From Gibbula magus (taxonomy: Eukaryota; Mollusca; Gastropoda; Trochida; Trochidae), in the NCBI GenBank assembly GCA_936450465.1, contig OW388291.1, forward strand, positions 81,171,436 through 81,235,435: 64,000 bases of DNA, read 5' to 3'. A program made the position numbers and the translations under genes. Below are positions 25,376 through 39,100 of the stretch, one piece after another (within the stretch, counting starts at the first letter, position 1; every line of letters begins with the position of its first letter). Under the pieces are notes generated by a model. It worked only from the letters and a program-made list of their open reading frames with translations, searched no databases and had not been told where the DNA came from.

Positions 25376-26138
25376 GGTCGATGTAGAAATGGAAACGAGC
25401 CTTGATCAGGAGAGTGTCTACCCAAAGCGTTTAGTCATCTTCCTGTTATTCTGCCAACCTGAAATCGTTTCATGGCGAAGCTAATTTCATTAATCCTATT
25501 GATAATCTCGTAAATATCATATTTCACGCTTGACTTAGTATACATTCACAGTTATTAACCCTCCAAACATTATCCCGATTATTGTGACTGTATGAGGGCT
25601 TTAAGGTTTAAAGTGGCTTAATAACTGCAATCCTATAGATATATACTCTTAAAAGTCCATTGGACAGTTTGGCTTAAAGGTAATTTTATGAAGTATAAAT
25701 TGAAGAACATTCATTTACTTCTTTTGTAATGTTGATATGATGACAGAAAATTAAGAATGGTTCGAGAGAAACCAAGTTGACATCTGTTTAACACTATTCT
25801 TAGAATTGCCAAACTGTCGTTTCGCTTGAACAAGAATATTTGCTGAGCAAAAGCTATATGAAACATCAATAATTCTTTATATTTCAAAGAAAAGTAATAA
25901 ATTCTGAACCAGAAACCAAAGAAACATAATTTTTAATTGCGGCAAAATTAGAAGCAAAATTCAGAAGATATCAGAAACGACAGTTTATGACCTTTCTAAT
26001 ATGGTTCGGACATTCATGCGATTTTAATTTGTAAAATTCCCCTAATCAACCAAAGTAAACCTAAGTATCGGATGAATTCTGCAAAGATATATGAGACGTT
26101 AAGAAATACGAACCCACAGAACAGTCTTCGTCGGTAGA
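25376..26138. other. Upstream flank of the LRRC74-like gene
   Basis: About 760 AT-rich bases that should hold the 5'UTR and promoter of the leftward gene. I see no convincing TATA box or 5' exon border. An AG acceptor-like stretch (CGATTTCAGG, minus strand) lies near 25467. Confidence 0.3.
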
Positions 26139-26139
26139 A

Positions 26140-29100
26140 TGACCAACCCGGGCAGTGGAGAACAGCATATCCTTCGCATGACCTTAATCTCCGACCTAGC
26201 TGATCCCATTGTCGTTAATCTTAATTACTTACTTACCTTCAATATCCTCCTCGTTCCTTGTGAAGCAAAAGGCAGGCAGTGGTTTTCTCCATGTTGTTCT
26301 ATCCCTTCTACTGCATCTACGACTCTAGCTCCTGTTATACCAGGCCATTCTACTGCTTCTACGACTCTAGCTCCTGTTATACCAGGCCATTCTGCTGCCT
26401 CTACGACTCTAGCTCCTGTTATACCAGGACATTCTGCTGCCTCTACGACTCTAGCTCCCGTTATACCAGGCCATTTTACTGCCTCTACGACTCTAGCTCC
26501 TGTTATACCAGGCCATTCTGTTGCCTCTACGACTCTAGCTCCTGTTATACCAGGCCATTCTACTGCCTCTACGACTCTAGCTCCTGTTATACCAGGCCAT
26601 TTTACTGCCTCTACGGATCTAGCTCCTGTTATACCAGGCCATTCTCCTGCCTCTGCGACTCTAGCTCCTGTTATACCAGGCCATTCTGCTGCCTCTACGA
26701 CTCTAGCTCCTGTTATACCAGGCCATTCTGCTGCCTCTACGACTCTAGCTCCTGTTATACCAGGCCATTCTGCTGCCTCTACGACTCTAGCTCCTGTTAT
26801 ACCAGGCCATTCTGTTGCCTCTACGACTCTAGCTCCTGTTATACCAGGCCATTCTGCTGCCTCTACGACTCTAGCTCCTGTTATACCAGGCCATTCTGCT
26901 GCCTCTACGACACTAGCTCCTGTTATACCAGGCCATTCTACTGCCTCTACGACTCTAGCTCCTGTTATACCAGGCCATTCTGTTGCCTCTACGACTCTAG
27001 CTCCTGTTATACCAGGCCATTCTACTGCCTCTACGACTCTAGCTCCTGTTATACAAGGCCATTTTACTGCCTCTAGTTCTCTAGCTCCTGTTATACCAGG
27101 CCATTCTACTGCCTCTACGACTCTAGCTCCTGTTATACCAGGCCATTCTGCTGCCTCTACGACTCTAGCTCCTGTTATACCAGGCCATTCTACTGCCTCT
27201 TCGACTCTAGCTCCTGTTATACCAGGCCATTCTACTGCCTCTACGACTCTAGCTCCTGTTATACTAGGCCATTCTGCTGCCTCTACGGCTCTAGCTCCTG
27301 TTATACCAGGCCATTCTACTGCCTCTACGACTCTAGCTCCTGTTATACCAGGCCCTTCTGCTGCCTCTACGACTCTAGCTCCTGTTATACCAGGCCATTT
27401 TACTGCCTCTAGTTCTCTAGCTCCTGTTATACCAGGCCATTCTACTGCCTCTACGACTCTAGCTCCTGTTATACCAGGCCATTCTGCTGCCTCTACGACT
27501 CTAGCTCCTGTTATACCAGGCCATTCTACTGCCTCTACGACTCTAGCTCCTGTTATACTAGGCCATTCTGCTGCCTCTACGGCTCTAGCTCCTGTTATAC
27601 CAGGCCATTCTACTGCCTCTTCGACTCTAGCTCCTGTTATACCAGGCCATTCTACTGCCTCTACGACTCTAGCTCCTGTTATACTAGGCCATTCTGCTGC
27701 CTCTACGGCTCTAGCTCCTGTTATACCAGGCCATTCTACTGCCTCTACGACTCTAGCTCCTGTTATACCAGGCCCTTCTGCTGCCTCTACGACTCTAGCT
27801 CCTGTTATACCAGGCCATTTTACTGCCTCTACGACTCTAGCTCCTGTTATACCAGGCCATTCTGCTGCCTCTACGACTCTAGCTCCTGTTATACCAGGCC
27901 ATTCTGCTGCCTCTACGACTCTAGCTCCTGTTATACCAGGCCATTCTACTGCATCTACGACTCTAGCTCCTGTTATACCAGGCCATTTTACTGCCTCTAC
28001 GACTCTAGCTCCTGTTATACCAGGCCATTCTACTGCCTCTACGACTCTAGCTCCTGTTATACCAGGCCATTCTGCTGCCTCTACGACTCTAGCTCCTGTT
28101 ATACCAGGCCATTCTACTGCCTCTACGACTCTAGCTCCTGTTATACCAGGCCATTCTGCTGCCTCTACGACTCTAGCTCCTGTTATACCAGGCCATTCTA
28201 CTGCATCTACGACTCTAGCTCCTGTTATACCAGGCCATTTTACTGCCTCTACGACTCTAGCTCCTGTTATACCAGGCCCTTCTGCTGCCTCTACGACTCT
28301 AGCTCCTGTTATACCAGGCCATTTTACTGCCTCTACGACTCTAGCTCCTGTTATACCAGGCCATTCTACTGCCTCTACGACTCTAGCTCCTGTTATACCA
28401 GGCCATTCTACTGCCTCTACGACTCTAGCTCCTGTTATACCAGGCCATTCTGCTGCCTCTACGACTCTAGCTCCTGTTATACCAGGCCATTTTACTGCCT
28501 CTACGACTCTAGCTCCTGTTATACCAGGCCATTCTACTGCCTCTACGACTCTAGCTCCTGTTATACCAGGCCATTCTGCTGCCTCTACGACTCTAGCTCC
28601 TGTTATACCAGGCCATTCTGCTGCCTCTACGACTCTAGCTCCTGTTATACCAGGCCATTCTACTGCATCTACGACTCTAGCTCCTGTTATACCAGGCCAT
28701 TTTACTGCCTCTACGACTCTAGCTCCTGTTATACCAGGCCATTCTACTGCCTCTACGACTCTAGCTCCTGTTATACCAGGCCCTTCTGCTGCCTCTACGA
28801 CTCTAGCTCCTGTTATACCAGGCCATTCTACTGCCTCTACGACTCTAGCTCCTGTTATACCAGGCCATTCTGCTGCCTCTACGACTCTAGCTCCTGTTAT
28901 ACCATGCCATTCTACTGCCTCTTCGACTCTAGCTCCTGTTATACCAGGCCATTCTACTGCCTCTACGACTCTAGCTCCTGTTATACTAGGCCATTCTGCT
29001 GCCTCTACGGCTCTAGCTCCTGTTATACCAGGCCATTCTACTGCCTCTACGACTCTAGCTCCTGTTATACCAGGCCCTTCTGCTGCCTCTACGACTCTAG

Positions 29101-29950
29101 CTCCTGTTATACCAGGCCATTTTACTGCCTCTAGTTCTCTAGCTCCTGTTATACCAGGCCATTCTACTGCCTCTACGACTCTAGCTCCTGTTATACCAGG
29201 CCATTCTGCTGCCTCTACGACTCTAGCTCCTGTTATACCAGGCCATTCTGTTGCCTCTACGACTCTAGCTCCTGTTATACCAGGCCATTCTACTGCCTCT
29301 ACGACTCTAGCTCCTGTTATACCAGGCCCTTCTGCTGCCTCTACGACTCTAGCTCCTGTTATACCAGGCCATTCTACTGCCTCTACGGCTCTAGCTCCTG
29401 TTATATAAGGCCATTCTGCTGCCTCTACGGCTCTAGCTCCTGTTATACCAGGCCATTCTACTGCCTCTACGACTCTAGCTCCTGTTATACCAGGCCATTC
29501 TGCTGCCTCTACGACTCTAGCTCCTGTTATACCAGGCCATTCTGCTGCCTCTACGGCTCTAGCTCCTGTTATACCAGGCCATTCTGCTGCCTCTACGGCT
29601 CTAGCTCCTGTTATACCAGGCCATTCTGCTGCCTCTACGACTCTAGCTCCTGTTATACCAGGCCATTCTACTGCCTCTACGACTCTAGCTCCTGTTATAC
29701 CAGGCCATTCTACTGCCTCTACGGCTCTAGCTCCTGTTATACCAGGCCCTTCTGCTGCCTCTACGACTCTAGCTCCTGTTATACCAGGCCATTCTGCTGC
29801 CGTCCTTCTTCCAGGTCACTTTTTGGTCTTCCTCGTGTCATCTTCCGGAGCCATGTCAGTGCAACTTTTGTATCCTCAAGGATGTATTTCCTCAGGACAT
29901 CTTTTCTTTCTTACACTTTTACTTAATTTTACGCAAAAAGTTAAATAGAA
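26140..29950 (-). pseudogene. LINE 3'-end remnant (RTE-like C-terminus) split by a tandem array
   Basis: On the minus strand, about 29900-29810 encodes YILEDTKVALTW and RGRPKSDLEE, the Arg-Gly-Arg-Pro-Lys stretch seen near the C-terminus of many non-LTR reverse transcriptases, with small frameshifts before TWKKDGSRMAWYNRS. At the other side of the array, about 26315-26235, the same strand encodes DRTTWRKPLPAFCFTRNEED, a typical end for such proteins, then a stop and a short TAAGTAAGTAAT tail as in RTE-type elements. Between them a 42-base segment has been amplified about 83 times. Clade assignment is from remembered family character, not a search. Confidence 0.6.
26306..29801. repeat. 42-bp minisatellite, about 83 copies, with higher-order structure
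   Basis: The unit includes GCCTCTACGACTCTAGCTCC and TGTTATACCAGGCCATTCT. Units vary at a few positions (TCTACT, TCTGCT, TCTGTT, TTTACT; CCAGG versus CTAGG). Variant order repeats: an 8-unit, 336-base block headed by the TCTAGTTCTCT variant starts at about 27061 and again at 27397, and the same variant returns near 29116. As the unit is stop-free in two plus-strand frames and one minus-strand frame, a 1089-codon plus-strand frame (26139-29408) exists, but the context argues against a gene. Confidence 0.97.
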
Positions 29951-30217
29951 GAAAATTAGCGTGTTTGTAACTAGTTGACCGTTTAAACCATTTTCAGAAG
30001 TCACAAACTACTGATTGGCAGGATATTCCATACCTCGTGGTATGTTAGACATTATAGATTTGAACAGCACATTTCCCTAAACATTTAAGTGTTTCCATAT
30101 AGAGGGAGAATACTGAAGGATACCCGTTTAATACCACGCTCAAAGAAGGAGCGGGGACAGGTTAGATACTAATATCATTTACGAATTTGATAAACATGGC
30201 ATGGACAGAAATCCTAG
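29951..30217. other. Unassigned intergenic sequence
   Basis: I see no gene or repeat here. Confidence 0.3.
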
Positions 30218-30716
30218 CGGGTTTACACTACGTCCGTTTTTTGGATGCGATGCGTTAAAAAGATCGCATCTGAACGCAACACGTTATTTTCAAAGAGTTG
30301 ACATACATTACGTCCGTTTTTTTCATGCGTTGCGATGCGTTCACAATCGCATTGGAATTCCCTATATGAAGGGGTATTTCCCACCACGTGTAGGCAAAGC
30401 AGTCATACAAAAAGTATGTCAACAGACATCTGTACATCAATACATACAGACATACATTCAGACTTGTATACATACACACATGTGTACATATATACATACA
30501 TATGTATCTACATACATACATGTGTACATACCGTACATACATCAGATTCTATACATAAAACCTTTACATACACCCATTGTACACACACCTACAGTAAGTA
30601 CATGCATCAAGGCATACTTACATATACATGTACATACATCATATATGGAACTAAAACAATCGCACTTATGATATTCGCATTAAAATCGCATGCAAAACGC
30701 GTGTAGTGTAAACCCC
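30218..30716. mobile_element. MITE with GGGTTTACACTAC ends and internal ACAT microsatellite
   Basis: The left end GGGTTTACACTACGTCCG and right end GTGTAGTGTAAACCC are inverted copies. The interior contains repeated GCGATGCGTT-type words and an imperfect (ACAT)n tract at about 30437-30640. No protein can be supported; open frames here come from the ACAT tract. Confidence 0.7.
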
Positions 30717-30762
30717 CAAATCGCATGTGTCAACGCAATGCGATTTATTCGGACGTAGTGTA

Positions 30763-31099
30763 GCGCACACTATGTCCGATTTGTTTTGCGATGCGTCATG
30801 CGATGCGTAGCGTTGCGTTTTTCCGCGCACACTACACGCGTTAAATAAGTGCGTTAGATATTGCGTTTTATAAAAAGTTCATATACCCTCTTCCCTTCCA
30901 AGTGGTTTAAGTGGGGAAACCTCCTCGAAAACCGTAAAATATGACGTAAGATAGGGAATCCTTCATTCGATTTAGTCGTTTGCGATGTCGCATTGTCGCA
31001 TCGGACGTGGTGTGCGCGGCCTATTAAAAAAAATACACGTGTCTGCGTTTTTTTAACGCATGGCATGACGCACCAAGAAAAATCGGACGTAGTGTGCGC
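30763..31099. mobile_element. Second, related MITE with GCGCACACTA ends
   Basis: The left end GCGCACACTATGTCCGATTT and right end AATCGGACGTAGTGTGCGC are inverted. The GCGATGCGTCATGCG subterminal word also recurs inverted near the right end. It lies 46 bases from the neighbouring MITE and shares its CGGACGTAGTGT motif, so the two are related or nested. Confidence 0.7.
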
Positions 31100-33110
31100 C
31101 CAGCCTAAGGCTGCTCTTCGACTTCTCCTTCGCCTTCTCCGAGTTGTCGTTTTGTATTTTTCAGATGCATTAATCTGAACTTACTCAGGTGTTATGAGTA
31201 AAACAAAAACATCATTAACAAAATGTACACTTGATTTACAATTTATTTGTAACATTTTTATATTAGTCTTGACACTATTTGCAAAATTACAAATGAATGT
31301 GAAAACTACGTTGTTGTCAGAATGATAAGCTGTTGGTACAGTTGCTGGCGATCTGTGCCTAGCTCTGAATCCCGCAAGGTATACTGGTCTCCAAAAAAGT
31401 ACAAGAAGTTTTACTATAATAGATATAGTGTGATCCCCAAAATAACAATTTCAAAGATCTGTATTTCTAATAAATTTACAGTGTTTACCCAAATAAAATT
31501 GTATATGCTTTGATGATCAAACAAAAGAAAAGCTTTCCGCAACATTTGTATACCACTATTTAAAAACAAAAGGTTCTCACTTTCCCTATGAATGTAGGAT
31601 AAGAATAGGAATGTATTTAATGAGAGGTCCTGTTTGTAAATGATCGATGGCCCGTTCCACTCGTCCTTTCAAAAATAAAACATTCATAAACAATACGTGA
31701 AACACTTAAAATGTTCTGTATTGCTTAGTACAGGTCGTAAATACCAGACTGTTAAAATATCATTTAAGGTGAGCAACCCTTTCAATGTCAAACCATACCA
31801 CGTCAAACAACACTGAATCCACATACGGTACGATATCCCTTTACCTGCCATGGAACGTATATATAACGTACCGGATACGCTATCATTCTATAACTCATAA
31901 CGGCACATAATATCACATAAAGTGCCATACCATATACTACTATTCGTTATATATTCTTCACCATAATAAACCACCCTAATGAACCACACCACACCATTTA
32001 CAACAGCCATCACCACCAAACCACACCATCCACATGACACCAAACGATCCACATCACACCAAACCATCCAAATCACGTCAAACCATCCACACCACCTCAC
32101 ATCACACCATATCACACCACACCATAACACAACGCCATGCCACACCACTATAATATCTCTCTCTTGTTCGTTTCATTGGTTAGTAAGAATTTTTCTGAAA
32201 ATAAATCTGTGTGTGTATTTGATTGTTAGATGTAGAACATATCAAAGGGATGGAATACTCTTATAACTATTTAGTAACAAAGTGACGTATTTGATATGAA
32301 ACTAATCGCTAATCACTTTCATATTGGGTATAACTGACCGCACGTGATACTCGTGTTACATTGCACGACCTGTTAAACACTACATCAATTGTTCATTCAC
32401 CGCTTAAACAATATCAAAGCAACACATCATATGATATAGGTTCTGTAGACAAGCCACGTGTCTCATTAAACGATGACACCACCGTTAAATATAATGTTCT
32501 CTTACGTCACGTGAAATAATGCACATACATATTTTTAGAATAATTTGAAATAAAAATTGAAGATATATTTGACAAAAACTTAGTTCAAAAGGTTAGGTTG
32601 ACACATTATATTTCAATGAAAATCATTTTCTATTTCAGTAGTTCGATATACTATCGGATGAATTTGAACAGCTTATATCTACGAAGGAAAGCCACCATAA
32701 ACGAGTTCTATCGATACTGGTAGATTACAACATGTAATGTTATATTTGAATCTGATGCATAGTGAATGTGACATATAGGCACATCGTCCAGATCAGCATG
32801 CTATATATTTACAACTGATATGATAAATAGAAACTCTAAATGTTTCAGTAAATGTGTGTGTATACGTGTATACATACGTTATTATCTAGAGATCATTGTT
32901 GTAAATAAAACAAAAACAATAACAAACTTAGGTGGTGTATACGTGATACATATAACCAACTCAAAAGTAGGTCAATGTCGCCAGTAATATTCAATCCGGA
33001 TGTAACTTAAAATGTTTTTTAATTCATCCGATATTATAAATATATCATATATATTTGAGGTTATTATGACATACACTTATTCCACCTCAGAGCGAGAGTT
33101 GAATGTTACA
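31100..33110. other. Intergenic sequence before the large satellite
   Basis: AT-rich with no supported gene. About 31970-32150 is low-complexity CCACACCA/CCATCCACA sequence. The rest shows nothing recognisable. Confidence 0.4.
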
Positions 33111-33116
33111 TTACGA

Positions 33117-36100
33117 CCTTACCTAATATGAAAGAAATAAACATGTAGTCAACAGACATGTTATATGACAACCTGACCCCATATTCAAGAAATATACATG
33201 CAGTCAACAGACATGTTATATGACAACCTAACCTTATATTAAAGAAATATACATGCAGTCAACAGACATGTTATATGACAACCTAACCTTATATTAAAGA
33301 AATAGACATGCAGTCAACAGACATGTTATATGACAACCTAACCTTATATTAAAGAAATATACATGTAGTCAACAGACATGTTATATGACAACCTAACCTT
33401 ATATTAAAGAAATATACATGTAGTCAACAGACATGTTATATGACAACCTAACCTTATATTAAAGAAATAGACATGCAGTCAACAGACATTATATATATGA
33501 CAACCTTACCTTATATTAAAGAAATATACATGTAGTCAACAGACATGTTATATGACAATCTTACTTTATATTAAAGAAATATACATGTAGTCAACAGACA
33601 TGTTATATGACAACCTTACCTTATATTAAAGAAATATACATGTAGTCAACAGACATGTTATATGACAACCTTACCTTATATTAAAAAAATATACATGTAG
33701 TCAACAGATATGTTATATGACAACCTAACCTTATATTAAAGAAATAGACATGTAGTCAACAGATATGTTATATGACAACCTAACCTTATATTAAAGAAAT
33801 AGACATGCAGTCAACAGACATGTTATATGACAACCTAACCTTATATTAAAGAAATATACATGCAGTCAACAGACATGTTATATGACAACCTGACCCCATA
33901 TTCAAGAAATATACATGCAGTCAACAGACATGTTATATGACAACCTAACCTTATATTAAAGAAATTTACATGCAGTCAACAGACATGTTATATGACAACC
34001 TAACCTTATATTAAAGAAATATATATGCAGTCAACAGACATGTTATATGACAACCTAACCTTATATTAAAGAAATATACATGCAGTCAACAGACATGTTA
34101 TATGACAACCTAACCTTATATTAAAGAAATATACATGTAGTCAACAGACATGTTATATGACAACCTTACCTTATATTAAAGAAATATACATGTAGTCAAC
34201 AGATATGTTATATGACAACCTAACCTTATATTAAAGAAATATACATGTAGTCAACAGACATGTTATATGACAACCTTACCTTATATTAAAGAAATATACA
34301 TGCAGTCAACAGACATGTTATATGACAACCTAACCTTATATTAAAGAAATATACATGTAGTCAACAGACATGTTATATGACAACCTTACATTATATTAAA
34401 GAAATAGACATGCAGTCAACAGTCATGTTATATGACAACCTAACCTTATATTAAAGAAATAGACATGTAGTCAACAGACATGTTATATGACAACCTTACA
34501 TTATATTAAAGAAATATACATGCAGTCAACAGTCATGTTATATGACAACCAAACCTTATATTAAAGAAATATACCTGCAGTCAACAGACATGTTATATGA
34601 CAACCTAACCTTATATTTAAGAAATATACATGCAGTCAACAGACATGTTATATGACAACCTAACCTTATATTAAAGAAATAGACATGCAGTCAACAGACA
34701 TGTTATATGACAACCTAACCTTATATTAAAGAAATATACATGCAGTCAACAGACATGTTATATGACAACCTAACCTTATATTAAAGAAATAGACATGCAG
34801 TCAACAGACATGTTATATGACAACTTAACCTTATATTAAAAAAATACACATGTAGTCAACAGACATGTTATATGACAACCTAACCTTATATTAAAGAAAT
34901 AGACATGCAGTCAACAGACATGTTATATGACAACCTAACCTTATATTAAAGAAATATACATGCAGTCAACAGACATGTTATATGACAACCTAACCTTATA
35001 TTAAAGAAATATACATGTAGTCAACAGACATGTTATATGACAACCTAACCTTATATTAAAGAAATAGACATGCAGTCAACAGACATGTTATATGACAACC
35101 TAACCTTATATTAAAGAAATATACATGCAGTCAACAGACATTATATATATGACAACCTTACCTTATATTAAAGAAATATACATGCAGTCAACTGACATGT
35201 TATATGACAACCTAACCTTATATTAAAGAAATTTACATGCAGTCAACTGACATGTTATATGACAACCTAACCTTATATTAAAGAAATATACATGCAGTCA
35301 ACAGATATGTTATATGACAACCTTACCTTATATTAAAGAAATATACATGTAGTCAACAGACATGTTATATGACAACCTTACCTTATATTAAAGAAATATA
35401 CATGTAGTCAACAGACATGTTATATGACAACCTTACCTTATATTAAAGAAATATACATGTAGTCAACAGACATGTTATATAACAACCTAACCTTATATTA
35501 AAGAAATATACATGTAGTCAACAGACATGTTATATGACAACCTTACCTTATATTAAAGAAATATACATGTAGTCAACAGACATGTTATATGACAACCTTA
35601 CCTTATATTAAAGAAATATACATGTAGTCAACATATATGTTATATGACAACCTAACCTTATATTAAAGAAATAGACATGTAGTCAACAGATATGTTATAT
35701 GACAACCTAACCTTATATTAAAGAAATATACATGTAGTCAACAGACATGTTATATGACAACCTTACCTTATATTAAAGAAATATACATGTAGTCAACAGA
35801 CATGTTATATGACAACCTAACCTTATATTAAAGAAATATACATGCAGTCAACAGACATTATATATATGACAACCTTACCTTATATTAAAGAAATATACAT
35901 GTAGTCAACAGACATGTTATATGACAACCTTACCTTATATTAAAGAAATATACATGCAGTCAACAGACATGTTATATGACAACCTTACCTTATATTAAAG
36001 AAATATACATGTAGTCAACAGATATGTTATATGACAACCTAACCTTATATTAAAGAAATAGACATGTAGTCAACAGATATGTTATATGACAACCTAACCT

Positions 36101-39100
36101 TATATTAAAGAAATAGACATGCAGTCAACAGACATGTTATATGACAACCTAACCTTATATTAAAGAAATATACATGCAGTCAACAGACATGTTATATGAC
36201 AACCTGACCCCATATTCAAGAAATATACATGCAGTCAACAGACATGTTATATGACAACCTAACCTTATATTAAAGAAATTAACATGCAGTCAACAGACAT
36301 GTTATATGACAACCTAACCTTATATTAAAGAAATAGACATGCAGTCAACAGACATGTTATATGACAACCTAACCTTATATTAAAGAAATATACATGCAGT
36401 CAACAGACATGTTATATGACAACCTAACCTTATATTAAAGAAATATACATGTAGTCAACAGACATGTTATATGACAACCTAACCTTATATTAAAGAAATA
36501 GACATGCAGTCAACAGACATGTTATATGACAACCTAACCTTATATTAAAGAAATATACATGCAGTCAACAGACATTATATATATGACAACCTTACCTTAT
36601 ATTAAAGAAATATACATGCAGTCAACTGACATGTTATATGACAACCTAACCTTATATTAAAGAAATTTACATGCAGTCAACTGACATGTTATATGACAAC
36701 CTAACCTTATATTAAAGAAATATACATGCAGTCAACAGATATGTTATATGACAACCTTACCTTATATTAAAGAAATATACATGTAGTCAACAGACATGTT
36801 ATATGACAACCTTACCTTATATTAAAGAAATATACATGTAGTCAACAGACATGTTATATGACAACCTTACCTTATATTAAAGAAATATACATGTAGTCAA
36901 CAGACATGTTATATGACAACCTAACCTTATATTAAAGAAATATACATGTAGTCAACAGACATGTTATATGACAACCTTACCTTATATTAAAGAAATATAC
37001 ATGTAGTCAACAGACATGTTATATGACAACCTTACCTTATATTAAAGAAATATACATGTAGTCAACATATATGTTATATGACAACCTAACCTTATATTAA
37101 AGAAATAGACATGTAGTCAACAGATATGTTATATGACAACCTAACCTTATATTAAAGAAATATACATGTAGTCAACAGACATGTTATATGACAACCTTAC
37201 CTTATATTAAAGAAATATACATGTAGTCAACAGACATGTTATATGACAACCTAACCTTATATTAAAGAAATATACATGCAGTCAACAGACATTATATATA
37301 TGACAACCTTACCTTATATTAAAGAAATATACATGTAGTCAACAGACATGTTATATGACAACCTTACCTTATATTAAAGAAATATACATGTAGTCAACAG
37401 ACATGTTATATGACAACCTTACCTTATATTAAAGAAATATACATGTAGTCAACAGATATGTTATATGACAACCTAACCTTATATCAAAGAAATAGACATG
37501 TAGTCAACAGATATATTATATGACAACCTAACCTTATATTAAAGAAATAGACATGCAGTCAACAGACATGTTATATGACAACCTAACCTTATATTAAAGA
37601 AATATACATGCAGTCAACAGACATGTTATATGACAACCTGACCCCATATTCAAGAAATATACATGCAGTCAACAGACATGTTATATGACAACCTAACCTT
37701 ATATTAAAGAAATTTACATGCAGTCAACAGACATGTTATATGACAACCTAACCTTATATTAAAGAAATATACATGCAGTCAACAGACATGTTATATGACA
37801 ACCTAACCTTATATTAAAGAAATATACATGCAGTCAACAGACATGTTATATGACAACCAAACCTTATATTAAAGAAATATACATGCAGTCAACAGACATG
37901 TTATATGACAACCTAACCTTATATTAAAGAAATATACATGTAGTCAACAGACATGTTATATGACAACCTTACCTTATATTAAAGAAATATACATGTAGTC
38001 AACAGATATGTTATATGACAACCTAACCTTATATTAAAGAAATATACATGTAGTCAACAGACATGTTATATGAATACCTTACCTTATATTAAAGAAATAT
38101 ACATGCAGTCAACAGACATGTTATATGACAACCTAACCTTATATTAAAGAAATAGACATGCAGTCAACAGACATGTTATATGACAACCTAACCTTATATT
38201 AAAGAAATATACATGCAGTCAACAGACATGTTATATGACAACCTAACCTTATATTAAAGAAATAGACATGCAGTCAACAGACATGTTATATGACAACTTA
38301 ACCTTATATTAAAAAAATACACATGTAGTCAACAGACATGTTATATGACAACCTAACCTTATATTAAAGAAATAGACATGCAGTCAACAGACATGTTATA
38401 TGACAACCTAACCTTATATTAAAGAAATATACATGCAGTCAACAGACATGTTATATGACAACCTAACCTTATATTAAAGAAATAGACATGCAGTCAACAG
38501 ACATGTTATATGACAACCTAACCTTATATTAAAGAAATAGACATGCAGTCAACAGACATGTTATATGACAACCTAACCTTATATTAAAGAAATATACATG
38601 CAGTCAACAGACATTATATATATGACAACCTTACCTTATATTAAAGAAATATACATGCAGTCAACTGACATGTTATATGACAACCTAACCTTATATTAAA
38701 GAAATTTACATGCAGTCAACTGACATGTTATATGACAACCTAACCTTATATTAAAGAAATATACATGCAGTCAACAGATATGTTATATGACAACCTTACC
38801 TTATATTAAAGAAATATACATGTAGTCAACAGACATGTTATATGACAACCTTACCTTATATTAAAGAAATATACATGTAGTCAACAGACATGTTATATGA
38901 CAACCTTACCTTATATTAAAGAAATATACATGTAGTCAACAGACATGTTATATGACAACCTAACCTTATATTAAAGAAATATACATGTAGTCAACAGACA
39001 TGTTATATGACAACCTTACCTTATATTAAAGAAATATACATGTAGTCAACAGACATGTTATATGACAACCTTACCTTATATTAAAGAAATATACATGTAG

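Noticed and set aside
26226..26240. Strong minus-strand donor GAAG|GTAAGTAAGT as a 5' exon of the LRRC74-like gene
   Set aside because: It coincides with the stop and TAAG-repeat tail of the LINE remnant, which explains the sequence without a splice site.
26139..29408. 1089-codon Thr/Ser/Pro-rich plus-strand frame resembling a mucin gene
   Set aside because: It is produced by a stop-free 42-bp unit, lacks a signal peptide or clear exon context, stays open in other frames, and its flanks read as a LINE C-terminus on the opposite strand.
30201..30706. His/Tyr/Thr-rich frames of 95-156 residues
   Set aside because: They arise from the (ACAT)n tract inside a MITE.
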